Origin: Bacillota bacterium
GTDB lineage: Bacteria > Sysuimicrobiota > Sysuimicrobiia > Sysuimicrobiales > Segetimicrobiaceae
Length of the DNA stretch: 56,999 nt
Direction of reading: 5' to 3'
Assembly (NCBI GenBank): GCA_021324975.1
Contig: JAJPIA010000122.1
Location: forward strand, 1-56,999
Shown here: in pieces, positions 35,481 through 44,262 of the stretch
Layout of the letters: the number at the start of each line of letters is the position of its first letter
How positions within the stretch are numbered: the first letter of the stretch is position 1
The notes under the pieces: generated by a model
The model's input: only the letters and a program-made list of their open reading frames with translations
Database searches by the model: none
Told to the model about the DNA's origin: nothing
Program-made: the position numbers and the translations under genes

Positions 35481-37666
35481 GCCTGCCCCCTCCCCGAAGC
35501 TTCCGTGCCGGCCCCGGACGCGGCTCCCGGTGCCGCGACCGCGACCGGCAGGCCCGAGCGCACGGACTCGAGCACCGCAAAGCAGCACGCCGTGTTGGCC
35601 GCGTAGGCGCTCATCTCGACCGGCGGCGGTGCATCACCCCGGACCGCGGCCACCCAGGCGGTCAGCTCTTCTTTATGCCCGCGGGCCGCCTCGGTGAGCG
35701 TCACCCTCCGCACGCGTCCGCCGCGGGCGAGCGCCGCGCGGCGGAAGTCCTCCAGTGTGCAGGCGACCCCGCGGCCGAAGACATCGAGGCGCTCCCGCCA
35801 CGCGGCGCGGTCGGCCCCATCCGCGTACACGATCGTGCCCGCCGAGCCGTCGCCAAACGCGAGCGAGACGATAAATGACGCTCCCGGCGTTCCCTCGGGC
35901 ACGCTCGCCCGCGCAAACACCTGCACAGGGTCGGCGCCCGTAAGGTACTGGAGCAGATCGACGAAGTGGCCGCCCTCGCCGAGCCAGCGCCCGCCGCCCT
36001 CCACGGGATCGTGCACCCAGTGCTCGGCCTCGACGGCGCCGGCGTTGACATGGTAGGCGAGCGTCAGCGGGTGTTCGTCGCCGACGAACGCCTTGACCCG
36101 CCGCACGATGGGTGAATATCGCCGGTTGAATCCTACCACAACGACGCGCGGCGACGCGACGTAGGCCGCGAGCACGCGGTCCAGCTCGGCCGTCGAGAGC
36201 GCGAGCGGCTTCTCCACGAACACGTGCTTGCCGGCCCGGAGCGCGGCCTCCACGAGGGGAGCGTGCGTGTCGTTGCGCGTCGCGATCACGACCGCCTGCA
36301 CGTGCGCATCACCGAGGACGGCATGCGCGTCCGTCGCGCAGAACTCGAAACCGAGACGGTCCGCCGCGTTGCGTGCCGACAGGCCCGACGCGGCGGCGAT
36401 ACCGCGCAACCGCAGGCCGGGGATCTGCCGGAGGGCCGGAAGGAGCACGGTCTGCGCAAAGAGCCCGCTCCCGATCACCCCGATGCCGAGGCCCCCCTGC
36501 GAGGCCGCCGCGGGACGGGGCAGCGTCACCGTCCGCTCCGTAGGCGCGGCCTCCGGATACGTGAGAACCACGGCGAGGTGTGGAGCGCCGCCCTGGATCA
36601 ACGCGTAGGCATCCCGGGCGCGATCGATCGGAAACCGGTGTGTCACGAGCGCCTCGGTGCGCACCGCGCCGCGGGCGACGTCCGCGACAAACGCCGCCAT
36701 GTTCCGGCCCGCGGTCCACCGGACGTAGCCCGGGGGGTATTCGGCGCCGCGGCGTTCGTACGCGGCCTCCTCGGCGCCGGGTCCCGAGGCGCGAGAGAGC
36801 ACGAACGCGAGCTCCTTCTTCCAAAAGGCGCGCCGGGGGATCTCCATGCCTGTGACGCCCACCATCACCACCGTCGCGCGGACGCGCGCGAGATCGGCGG
36901 CCAGCTCGATCGGTGCGTTCCCCGCCGTGGAAGCTGCGATGATCACCGCGTCGGCGCCGATGCCGCCGGAGAGACGCAGGACCGCGGCCGACGCCGCGGC
37001 GGGATCCGTAACCGCCGCGTCGGCCCCCAGGTCCGCCGCGAGCGCCGCGCGGGCCGGCGCCGGATCGTGGGCCACCACGCGGCATCCGGCCGCCCGGAGC
37101 AGCTGGACCGTGAGCTGCCCGAGCAGTCCGAGGCCGAGCACGGCCACCGTCTCGCCGAACGCGGCGGAGGCGCGGCGCACACCGTGCAGCGCGATCGCGC
37201 CGAGCATCGCAAACGCGCCGGCCTCCATCGACACCGCGGGCGGGAGCGGCACACACAACTGCCGCGGCACCACGACGACCTCGGCGTGGTTCGCAAATCC
37301 TGCACCCGCGCAGGCGATGCGGTCGCCGGGCGCGATCGCCTCGACGCCGGCGCCGGTGGCGAGCACCGTGCCGGCGCTGCTGTACCCGAGCGGCTGCGCC
37401 ATCTCGAGACGCCGAAACGTCTCCCGGACCGTGGCCCTGAGGCCGTCGCGGCGCATCTTGTTGAGCGCCTCGCGGACGAGGTCCGGCCGCGCGCGGGCCT
37501 TGCCGAGCAGGCTTTGGCCCGCCAGCCGGATCACGGATCGCTCCGTGCCGGCGCTTACGATCGACAGGGCGTTGTGCACGAGCACGGTCCCCGGCCGGAC
37601 CTGCGGCACGGGGACGTCGGCCACGGTGAGCGCGCCGGTGCGGGGACTGAGCACCACCTGTTTCAT
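35477..37666 (-). CDS. Two-domain oxidoreductase: zinc-type dehydrogenase fused to Gfo/Idh/MocA
   Basis: 729-aa fusion common in polysaccharide loci. The N-terminal half (about 1-355) is a medium-chain dehydrogenase: GYSSAGTVLATGAGVEAIAPGDR, then the cofactor site VAVLGLGLLGQLTVQLL. The C-terminal half (from about 385) is Gfo/Idh/MocA: GIGVIGSGLFAQTVLLPALR, HVFVEKPLALS and the GGGRWLGEGGHFVDLLQYLTG catalytic region. It starts at ATG 37666, overlapping the GT2 stop, and ends overlapping the epimerase start. It probably oxidises or reduces a sugar-nucleotide intermediate; substrate unknown. Confidence 0.92.
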   Translation of the reverse strand: MKQVVLSPRTGALTVADVPVPQVRPGTVLVHNALSIVSAGTERSVIRLAGQSLLGKARARPDLVREALNKMRRDGLRATVRETFRRLEMAQPLGYSSAGTVLATGAGVEAIAPGDRIACAGAGFANHAEVVVVPRQLCVPLPPAVSMEAGAFAMLGAIALHGVRRASAAFGETVAVLGLGLLGQLTVQLLRAAGCRVVAHDPAPARAALAADLGADAAVTDPAAASAAVLRLSGGIGADAVIIAASTAGNAPIELAADLARVRATVVMVGVTGMEIPRRAFWKKELAFVLSRASGPGAEEAAYERRGAEYPPGYVRWTAGRNMAAFVADVARGAVRTEALVTHRFPIDRARDAYALIQGGAPHLAVVLTYPEAAPTERTVTLPRPAAASQGGLGIGVIGSGLFAQTVLLPALRQIPGLRLRGIAAASGLSARNAADRLGFEFCATDAHAVLGDAHVQAVVIATRNDTHAPLVEAALRAGKHVFVEKPLALSTAELDRVLAAYVASPRVVVVGFNRRYSPIVRRVKAFVGDEHPLTLAYHVNAGAVEAEHWVHDPVEGGGRWLGEGGHFVDLLQYLTGADPVQVFARASVPEGTPGASFIVSLAFGDGSAGTIVYADGADRAAWRERLDVFGRGVACTLEDFRRAALARGGRVRRVTLTEAARGHKEELTAWVAAVRGDAPPPVEMSAYAANTACCFAVLESVRSGLPVAVAAPGAASGAGTEASGRGQA

Positions 37667-38610
37667 CGTTCGGCGGAGGAATCGGCCCGGGAGATCACGC
37701 GCGGGCCGGGCGAGTGCTCCGACGCGCCCCGGCGCGTCTCGAGCACGTACGCGTCGATCAGGACCCGGTACCAGAGCGCCTGCAGCACGTAGTAGATGAG
37801 ACCCTCCCGCCCGTCGAGAAACCCGCCGCGCAGCACGTAGCGGTAGGTAAAGTACCCCAGCGCACGCAGCCCCAGCGGCGTGCGCCGGTACACGCGCTCG
37901 TACCACCACCGCGACCGCTCCGACGGCTCGCCGCCGCGCAGCCTCGGGGCGACGCCGTCCGCGGCGGCGCCGCGGACCAGGTCCGCGGCCGCGAGCTGCG
38001 CATAGCGGGTGTGCCGCTCGACCCACCGCGCCAGGGGCCGCCGGTCCTCGTGCAGCAGGTCGTGCTCGAGCCGGTCCGTGGGACCGTCGACGAGCAGGTG
38101 CTCGTCCACGCCGCGCTCCTCGCAGCGCGCGAGGCGGTGCCGCACCACCCGCAGCAGCCAGACGGGGTAGTATCCGCCGTGGCGCAGCCAGCGGCCCAAA
38201 AAGATGAATCGCCGCTTCACGTAAAACCCGGCCACGTCATCGAGCGGAGCGGCGAAGCGCCGGCGCAGCTCGTCCCGCAGCTCCGGCGTCACGCTCTCGT
38301 CCGCATCCAGGAACAGCACCCAGTCGCAGCGGAAGGGCAGCATGCGGAGCGCCCACGTGCGCTGCGCCGCGTACCCGCTGAAGTCGTGGGTAACGACGCC
38401 GGCGCCCCACGCGCGCGCCACGCCGGCCGTCTGGTCCGTGCTGTGGGAGTCGACGATCCAGACTTCCTGCGCCCAGCCGGTGACGCTCGCGAGCGCGTTG
38501 GGAAGGTTTGCTTCTTCGTTATGGGTGAGGATGACGACGGCGAGCGGGACGTCGCCGCCGCGCGCGGGATGCTGGAGGCCGGGGGTCCCTTCGCCCGCGG
38601 CCCCGGTCAC
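37663..38610 (-). CDS. Glycosyltransferase family 2 (WaaE/KdtX-like)
   Basis: 315-aa GT-A enzyme. LAVVILTHNEEANLPNALAS and WVLFLDADESVTPEL supply the nucleotide-binding and DxD-type metal residues. FYVKRRFIFLGRWLRHGGYYP and the later HEDRRPLARWVERHTRYAQL resemble core-type beta-glycosyltransferases of the WaaE group. The start is a GTG at 38610, overlapping the sugar transferase stop (GTGA). It should add a hexose to the lipid-linked glycan on the cytoplasmic face. Confidence 0.92.
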   Translation of the reverse strand: MTGAAGEGTPGLQHPARGGDVPLAVVILTHNEEANLPNALASVTGWAQEVWIVDSHSTDQTAGVARAWGAGVVTHDFSGYAAQRTWALRMLPFRCDWVLFLDADESVTPELRDELRRRFAAPLDDVAGFYVKRRFIFLGRWLRHGGYYPVWLLRVVRHRLARCEERGVDEHLLVDGPTDRLEHDLLHEDRRPLARWVERHTRYAQLAAADLVRGAAADGVAPRLRGGEPSERSRWWYERVYRRTPLGLRALGYFTYRYVLRGGFLDGREGLIYYVLQALWYRVLIDAYVLETRRGASEHSPGPRVISRADSSAER

Positions 38611-39335
38611 CCGGCCATCCGGTGCCATGCCGGCCGGCCGCGCCGCGGCCAACGCCCGGTGAGGCTGATGAACACCGAGAGCACGAAGAGGCGCAGGTCC
38701 AGACCGAGGCTCATCCGGCGCACGTACAGCGCGTCGTACTTGAACTTCCGCTGGCGGCTGATGTCGCGCGGCGCGTAGACCTGGGCGAGCCCGGTGAGCC
38801 CGGGCCGCACCGAGATCCGCACGTGATAGTTCGGCACCTCCTCGATCCGGTGGTACCGGCGCGAGCGAGGGTCGACCTCGATCTCCTGCGGCAGGAGAGC
38901 CCGCGGCCCGACGAAGCTCATGTCGCCGCGTAGGATGTTGAGCAGCTGGGGGATCTCGTCGAGCGCCGCCGCCCGCAGCAGCTTCCCCACCGGCGTGATC
39001 CGGCTGTCGTTGACCGTGGCCTGGCGGTGCACCCGGCCATGCGCATGCACGCGCATGGTGCGGAACTTGATCACCCGGAACGGCGCGCCGAAGCGGCCGA
39101 CGCGCACCTGGTGGATGAACACCGGCCCGCGGTCGTTGATCCACACGAGAAAGGCCACGACGAGGCACACCGGCAGCAGCACGATGAGCCCCAGCAGCGC
39201 CAGCACAAACTCGATAGGCCGCTTGAGCGTGTACTCGCCGGCGTCTTCCCGCGCGGGCGCCAGCTCGACCACGGCCGCTCGCCCTACGGGGAACGTGCTG
39301 ATCGTCTCCTCAGGCGCCTGTCCGGCCGAATTCAT
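38607..39335 (-). CDS. Initiating sugar-1-phosphate transferase (bacterial sugar transferase family)
   Basis: 242-aa membrane enzyme that starts polysaccharide assembly by moving a sugar phosphate to undecaprenyl phosphate. One N-terminal transmembrane/re-entrant helix (about 40-66) precedes the catalytic domain, with RVIKFRTMRV, ALDEIPQLLNILRGDMSFVG, PRALLPQE and VRPGLTGLAQV all present. It ends with a second hydrophobic stretch. ATG at 39335. An inverted repeat (AGATTA at 39373-39378, TAATCT at 39392-39397) lies upstream; no promoter was confirmed. Confidence 0.94.
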   Translation of the reverse strand: MNSAGQAPEETISTFPVGRAAVVELAPAREDAGEYTLKRPIEFVLALLGLIVLLPVCLVVAFLVWINDRGPVFIHQVRVGRFGAPFRVIKFRTMRVHAHGRVHRQATVNDSRITPVGKLLRAAALDEIPQLLNILRGDMSFVGPRALLPQEIEVDPRSRRYHRIEEVPNYHVRISVRPGLTGLAQVYAPRDISRQRKFKYDALYVRRMSLGLDLRLFVLSVFISLTGRWPRRGRPAWHRMAG

Positions 39336-39503
39336 CTATGCAACCACATCCCGCATACGCACACCCCGCCTCAGATTAGGCTCTTCGGAGGTAATCTCCT
39401 GCGCCGGAACGACGTTGTGGCGCAATCTTGAATATGCGAATTTTCGTAGCCGAAACCACACGTCCCGATGGGACGCCATTAGGGCCGACCCGCATTCCCA
39501 GGT

Positions 39504-39740
39504 CTATGAGCGGCGGCCCACAGTTCGCACAGGGTCGGCGAGACCCGCCTGCCGAGCGGCCCGGAGCGCAGATCGCTGAACCCGGGCAAATTCTTCTTTC
39601 TCCCGAGTGACGCGGTAGGCTTCCCACATATCTCGGAACAGCTCGCTCTTGGTCTTCTGCTCTTCCTTGGCGGTCCGCTCAATCTGGCGTGCAATGGCGG
39701 GAGGAACAGAAAAAGCCAGCACTTTCGTGGACCGTCCCAC
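39504..39740 (-). CDS. Ribbon-helix-helix DNA-binding protein (orphan antitoxin-like)
   Basis: 78-aa protein. KVLAFSVPPAIARQIERTAK forms the strand-helix of an RHH fold and EEQKTKSELFRDMWEAYR the second helix, as in CopG/MazE-like antitoxins. The GTG start at 39740 has an ideal AGGAGG site. The C-terminus (LADPVRTVGRRS) departs from the usual pattern, and no toxin ORF follows, so the pair appears to have lost its toxin or the frame end has decayed. It has its own promoter with two palindromes and is probably autoregulated. Confidence 0.78.
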   Translation of the reverse strand: MGRSTKVLAFSVPPAIARQIERTAKEEQKTKSELFRDMWEAYRVTREKEEFARVQRSALRAARQAGLADPVRTVGRRS

Positions 39741-39770
39741 AACAGACCTCCTCCTAGATCGCCTTCGTTC

Positions 39771-39808
39771 ATACTAAGTATAACTCACACCATCTTCTCG
39801 TGTGAAGA
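39771..39808 (-). promoter_or_regulatory. Promoter with operator-like palindromes before the RHH gene
   Basis: TTCACA (39806-39801), 18 bases, TATACT (39782-39777) on the minus strand. ATACT-A-AGTAT (39771-39781) overlaps the -10 box, and CTCACAC / GTGTGAG-type arms lie in 39784-39807, suiting repression by the RHH dimer itself. Confidence 0.6.
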
Positions 39809-39874
39809 GCACCGCATGCCGTTATGCTGCGAATGGTGACTCCGCTGCGCCACCGATGATTTCCATGAGTGAAA

Positions 39875-40837
39875 TCAACCGTTCGAGCGACTCGACCCGG
39901 CCTCCCGCCCGGGTGGCACACTGTCGCCGGCGAGCGCGAGCCGCCGCGCCAGCGCGCCTCCTGCCTCATAGACCTGGCGGAGAACCTCCGCAGGAGATTC
40001 CCGAAGGGACCAGGACGGCGGCGCGCCGAGCTGCCGCAGCACCACCGCGTGAACCGCAGGTGCCTCGATGCGAAAGCGCAGCGCTGCGAGGGGCGCCCGC
40101 AGTTGCTCGAATGCCGCGGCGGCCGCCTTGTCCAGCGACACGGTCGCGACGGCGGCCGTGCGCTTCGCGGCCCGGCCCTGCGCCGCCGCGCCAGCCGTTG
40201 CGCCCGCACGGAGCCGGCGCAGCGCATCGAGCACCTGCCTGCGGGGCCGCCCGCGAAGCTCGAAGAGCAGGAACGGATCTCTGTCGAACGCCTCGCCCAG
40301 GACGTAGTGCACCGCTGCGATGTGCTTGCACGGGTTCGCCCAGTCCGGGCAGGAACATTCCGTTTCGAGATCGTCCGGCTTCAACGGGAACAAGCTCGCC
40401 CCGGCGGCACGGAATGCGTTGTCCACGTCCCTCGGCATCTCGCCCGCGAGGAGTTGGGCGGCGAAGATCGCTTCCCCGGCCATCGCCGCCATGGCCTTCG
40501 TCCATGCGGCCGCCGACAAAGCCCGGAGGCGCAGGGTGACCCTGTAAGGGGTCGCACGCGACCCGGTGACCCGCGCGGTGACGGTCCCCGAGGCGATCCC
40601 AAGGTCGTACACGCGCCCGGCCCGCGCGTATGTCCGGCCGCGCGCGAGCCGATTCGCGTACTCCCACGAGAGTTGCTCGAGCGCCTCGATCCAGCGCTGC
40701 CCCCACCACGTCGCGCCGATCTTCTTGACTTTGATCCCGCGCGCGGGCGGCGGCTGCTTCGGCGGTGCCGGAGGATACCAGCCGTGGTCGTCCCAGGGCT
40801 CCCAGTATTCGCGAAACCGCGGCCGCCGGTGGCTCAC
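39875..40837 (-). CDS. SWIM zinc-finger protein
   Basis: 320-aa protein with a SWIM finger, CSCPDWANPCKH (C161, C163, C170, H172), flanked by an N-terminal region starting WDDHGWYPPAPP and TWWGQRWIEALEQ, which is typical of SWIM proteins encoded beside SNF2 helicases. The 3' part is alanine-rich. The GTG at 40837 overlaps the SNF2 stop (GTGA), so both are made together. The pair probably acts on DNA; the biochemical role is not established. Confidence 0.92.
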   Translation of the reverse strand: MSHRRPRFREYWEPWDDHGWYPPAPPKQPPPARGIKVKKIGATWWGQRWIEALEQLSWEYANRLARGRTYARAGRVYDLGIASGTVTARVTGSRATPYRVTLRLRALSAAAWTKAMAAMAGEAIFAAQLLAGEMPRDVDNAFRAAGASLFPLKPDDLETECSCPDWANPCKHIAAVHYVLGEAFDRDPFLLFELRGRPRRQVLDALRRLRAGATAGAAAQGRAAKRTAAVATVSLDKAAAAAFEQLRAPLAALRFRIEAPAVHAVVLRQLGAPPSWSLRESPAEVLRQVYEAGGALARRLALAGDSVPPGREAGSSRSNG

Positions 40838-43800
40838 GACGGCACCCTCATGGTCCGGCCGGGGCGGCGCGACGTCGGTGTACGCGGAGCGGGTCCGGCG
40901 GACCCGGAGGAACGACCGCCGGCTTCATCGCGGACGTGCCCATCGTCCGCCGCCACGACGGCATCGGCGGAAAGGGTGAAGAGGTCGCGGAGCGCGGCGT
41001 CGTCCAACTCCGTGATCCATTGCTCGCCCGCGCCCACGATCCGCGAGGCGAGATCCCGCTTGTCCTCGAGCAGGCGGTCGACCTTCTCCTCCACGGTCCC
41101 CGCGGTGAGGAGCTTGTACACCAGGACCGCCCGTTTCTGCCCGATCCGGTAGGCGCGGTCGGTGGCCTGGTCCTCGACCGCAGGGTTCCACCAGCGGTCG
41201 AAGTGAAAGACGCGGCTGGCCCGGGTGAGGTTGAGCCCCGTCCCGCCGGCTCTGAGCGAAAGCACGAAAATACGCGGGCCTCGCTCGTCGTCCTGGAAGC
41301 GCCGGACCATTTCTTCCCGCGCCGCCCGCGCGACGCCGCCGTGCAGGAACAGGACTTCCGCCGCCAAGGCGTCGACAAGATAGGCGACCAAACGATCTCC
41401 CATCTCGCGAAACTGGGTGAAGACCAGCGCGCGGTCGCCCGCGGCGAGCACTTCTTCCAGCATCTCGCCGAGCCGCGCCAGCTTGCCGGACCGCCCCGCA
41501 AGCGGTGCGGACTCGCCGAGGTAGTGCGCGGGGTGGTTGCAGATCTGCTTGAGCGCGGTGATGAGGGCGAGCACGCGTCCCCGCCGCCGAATCCCCTCGG
41601 ACTCCCGGATCGCGCGCATCGCGTCGTTGACGGCCGCCTGATAGAGCGTGGCTTGCTCCCTGGTGAGCGAGCACACGACTCTCATCTCGTTTTTGGGCGG
41701 CAGGTCCTGGATCACCGCCGGGTCGCTCTTCAGGCGGCGCAGGACAAACGGCTGCACCATTCGACGGAGCCGGCCCGCGGCGGCTTCGTCTCGGTACCGC
41801 TCGATCGGCACGGCGTACTGCGTGCGGAACGCCTCGGAACGGCCGAGGAGCCCGGGCGCGGCAAATTCCAGGATCGACCACAGTTCGGCGAGCCGGTTCT
41901 CCACCGGCGTGCCGGTCAGCGCGAAGCGGTGCTGCGCACGCAGCGCCCGCGCCGCGCGCGCGGCGCGCGACGCCGCGTTCTTGATATTCTGCGCCTCATC
42001 GAGCACCGCCGCCGCCCACTCGACCGCCGTTAACACGTGCGCGTCGCGGCGAAGCAGCCCGTAGGTCGTCAGGACCAGGGCCCCTGCGCCGTCCGCGAAC
42101 GCCTCCGGAGACCGCGCTCGCTCCGAACCGTAATGACGAATGACGGGCAGAGAGGGCGCGAACCGGGCAATTTCGCGTTCCCAGTTGCCCACCACCGACG
42201 TCGGACACACGATCAGACTGGATCGGGGGTCGTCCGGCGACGCCTGCCGCCGCGCGAGCAGGAAGGCCAGCACCTGGACCGTCTTTCCAAGCCCCATGTC
42301 GTCGGCGAGACACGCCCCGAGGCCCAAGGACGCGAGCGACCACAGCCAGGCGACTCCGCGCTCCTGATAGGGGCGCAGCGTGCCCTGCAGGCCGTACGCG
42401 GCCGGCGGCGCCGCGGCGTGCGCCGCTCCTGCTCGCAGCCGGTCGAGCACGCCGCTCAGCGCACCGTCCGGCACCACGTCAACCGGGAGGATAGAGCGGG
42501 CGTCCGGCGCCGAACCGGCAAGCGCCGCGGCAAGGGCGTCGACGACCGGCAGCCGGCCTTCGCCCTCGAGGAGCAATCGCTGAGCTTCCTTGAGTTCGGC
42601 AGGATCCACCGCCACCCACTGCCCCCGCCAACGGACGAGCGGCGCCTTGAGTTTGGCCAGCGCGGCCAGATCGGCCGGGGAGAGCGCGTCGTCCCCAAGC
42701 GCCGCCTCCCACCGGAAGGCCAGCAATCCCTCGAGCGCGAGCCCGCGCGAGGCTCCGGCAACCCCTGCCTGTGGGGTGCCGCCCGTGACGCGCATGCGGA
42801 GCCGGAGGCGCCGTCGCCCCGAGCGCGTGAACTCGGCCGGCAGCATGACGCCGAAACCGGATTCCGCCAACGCCGGCGCGGCTTCGTTCAAAAATGTCCA
42901 CGCTTCTCGGGCATCGAGCGTCACCTCCGCCGGTCGAGGTTCGCGGAGGCTGCGTTGAACCGGCGGGAACACGCGCGCCGCAACGGCCAAAGCGCGGAGG
43001 AGGCGCTCCTGCGGCTCTTCGAACACGCGCCCTAAGCGCCGCAGGGTTCTCCCCCGGGCACGCCAAATCTCGCCGGCCGGGACGAGCAGGCTGGGATCAT
43101 CGGACGCCTGGAGGAAATAGCGGAGGGATAGCGGACTGGCGGCGCGCTTGGCCGCGGGGCCAGCCGCGGCGCGTTCATCAGAGAGATCGGCGGCGTCGGT
43201 CTCCGCACCGGGCAGGTCGAGCCGCAAGCAGGCACGCGCGGCGCCGGGCTCGACACCGATCGCCGCCCGGCTCCAATTCGTCACCTCGTCAAGCAGCCCG
43301 CGGCCTTGGAAGCCGGCTGCCTCGAACGCCGGCGCCGGCGATGTCAATGCGGCCTCAAATCTCTGCTCCCACAGAAGCGGCCCCGCCTCGCGCTGCTGCC
43401 GGCGAACGCCGACGCCCCACGTGCCGTCGGACGCGGCCGCCGCCCGCAGGATCGCGTCCGCAGACATATCGAGAAAGACGCGGAGGAGCGCATCCGGAGC
43501 CCACACCGCTATCCCGGCCTTGGGGCGGCGGGCTCGCCCGCGCCCGGCTCGTGCATCGTCCTCGATGGATACGGCATGGGCCGCCGGCGGGAATGCCTGC
43601 CCCAGCGCCTTCACGCGGTCGGCGTCCTCGGCAAGCGACAAGGCGACGCCCCAGCGCGCCTCCATTCCGCCGCCCGGCCGTTCTTGGAGACGCGGGACCA
43701 CCCGCTCGCGCCCGACGAGCTCGAGCGCGAGCTTGGCGGCGTAGCTCCACGCCACCACCGACGCCGGCACGCGCTCCGCTTCTTCGGTGGCCACGGCCGC

Positions 43801-44082
43801 GAGCACCGGGAGTGCCTCGAGCAGAGGAATTGCCACCCCTTCGTGTTCGCGCGCAACGAGCGACTCGTCGACGACTACAGCCCTTGCGGCCGTCCCGCGG
43901 ACCAAGAGTGCCGTGACGGTGGACAGCGGCCCGGTGGGCGCCGCCAGACCTCCCCAAATAAAAAACCGCGGACCTGCAGCGTCCGGGAGGAAGGTTAGAT
44001 GACGAGAGTGGCCGGTACGGGCAGCCCCCTCAGGCTCAGCTGTCCCTCTCCCCCGCGGCGCCGCCACCGTCCTGTCAGGCAT
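40834..44082 (-). CDS. SNF2-family DEAD/DEAH-box ATPase (HepA/RapA-like)
   Basis: 1082-aa SWI2/SNF2 protein. The N-terminal 550 residues form the divergent accessory domain of this bacterial subgroup. The helicase core follows: RPYQERGVAWLWSL, Walker A ADDMGLGKT, DEAQN, FALTGTPVENRLAELWSILE, then the C-terminal lobe KQICNHPAHYLG, VFTQFREMGDRLVAYL, LSLRAGGTGLNLT and QATDRAYRIGQKRAV. ATP-driven DNA translocation is expected rather than strand separation. The start ATG at 44082 lies within the end of a HepT-like relic. It is translationally coupled to the SWIM gene and inserted inside the glycan locus. Confidence 0.95.
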   Translation of the reverse strand: MPDRTVAAPRGRGTAEPEGAARTGHSRHLTFLPDAAGPRFFIWGGLAAPTGPLSTVTALLVRGTAARAVVVDESLVAREHEGVAIPLLEALPVLAAVATEEAERVPASVVAWSYAAKLALELVGRERVVPRLQERPGGGMEARWGVALSLAEDADRVKALGQAFPPAAHAVSIEDDARAGRGRARRPKAGIAVWAPDALLRVFLDMSADAILRAAAASDGTWGVGVRRQQREAGPLLWEQRFEAALTSPAPAFEAAGFQGRGLLDEVTNWSRAAIGVEPGAARACLRLDLPGAETDAADLSDERAAAGPAAKRAASPLSLRYFLQASDDPSLLVPAGEIWRARGRTLRRLGRVFEEPQERLLRALAVAARVFPPVQRSLREPRPAEVTLDAREAWTFLNEAAPALAESGFGVMLPAEFTRSGRRRLRLRMRVTGGTPQAGVAGASRGLALEGLLAFRWEAALGDDALSPADLAALAKLKAPLVRWRGQWVAVDPAELKEAQRLLLEGEGRLPVVDALAAALAGSAPDARSILPVDVVPDGALSGVLDRLRAGAAHAAAPPAAYGLQGTLRPYQERGVAWLWSLASLGLGACLADDMGLGKTVQVLAFLLARRQASPDDPRSSLIVCPTSVVGNWEREIARFAPSLPVIRHYGSERARSPEAFADGAGALVLTTYGLLRRDAHVLTAVEWAAAVLDEAQNIKNAASRAARAARALRAQHRFALTGTPVENRLAELWSILEFAAPGLLGRSEAFRTQYAVPIERYRDEAAAGRLRRMVQPFVLRRLKSDPAVIQDLPPKNEMRVVCSLTREQATLYQAAVNDAMRAIRESEGIRRRGRVLALITALKQICNHPAHYLGESAPLAGRSGKLARLGEMLEEVLAAGDRALVFTQFREMGDRLVAYLVDALAAEVLFLHGGVARAAREEMVRRFQDDERGPRIFVLSLRAGGTGLNLTRASRVFHFDRWWNPAVEDQATDRAYRIGQKRAVLVYKLLTAGTVEEKVDRLLEDKRDLASRIVGAGEQWITELDDAALRDLFTLSADAVVAADDGHVRDEAGGRSSGSAGPAPRTPTSRRPGRTMRVPS

Positions 44083-44221
44083 CCCGCTCGAGCTGAGCGA
44101 CGAGCCGCGCAAATGCCCTGACCGGTTCGGTGCCATTGACCGCTTCCACCACTCTCCGAAAGTCCATGGCCACGTACTCGTGAACGCTCACGTTGGGAAA
44201 GCCCGGCAGCCGCGACAGCGC
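44075..44221 (-). pseudogene. C-terminal remnant of a HepT-like (DUF86) protein
   Basis: A 48-codon frame with a stop (TAG) immediately before it and no start at its front. It reads LSRLPGFPNVSVHEYVAMDF, then RRVVEAVN and VRAFARLVAQLE. That is the end of a HepT/MNT-type HEPN protein, with VHEY matching the H-x-Y part of the RNase motif, but the motif arginine is replaced (FPN instead of FRN). The N-terminal two thirds and any MNT nucleotidyltransferase partner are gone. It overlaps the SNF2 start by eight bases. Confidence 0.55.
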
Positions 44222-44262
44222 CTATGTCGTAGTACGGTCAAGTCTCTTGCCTTTCCATGGGT

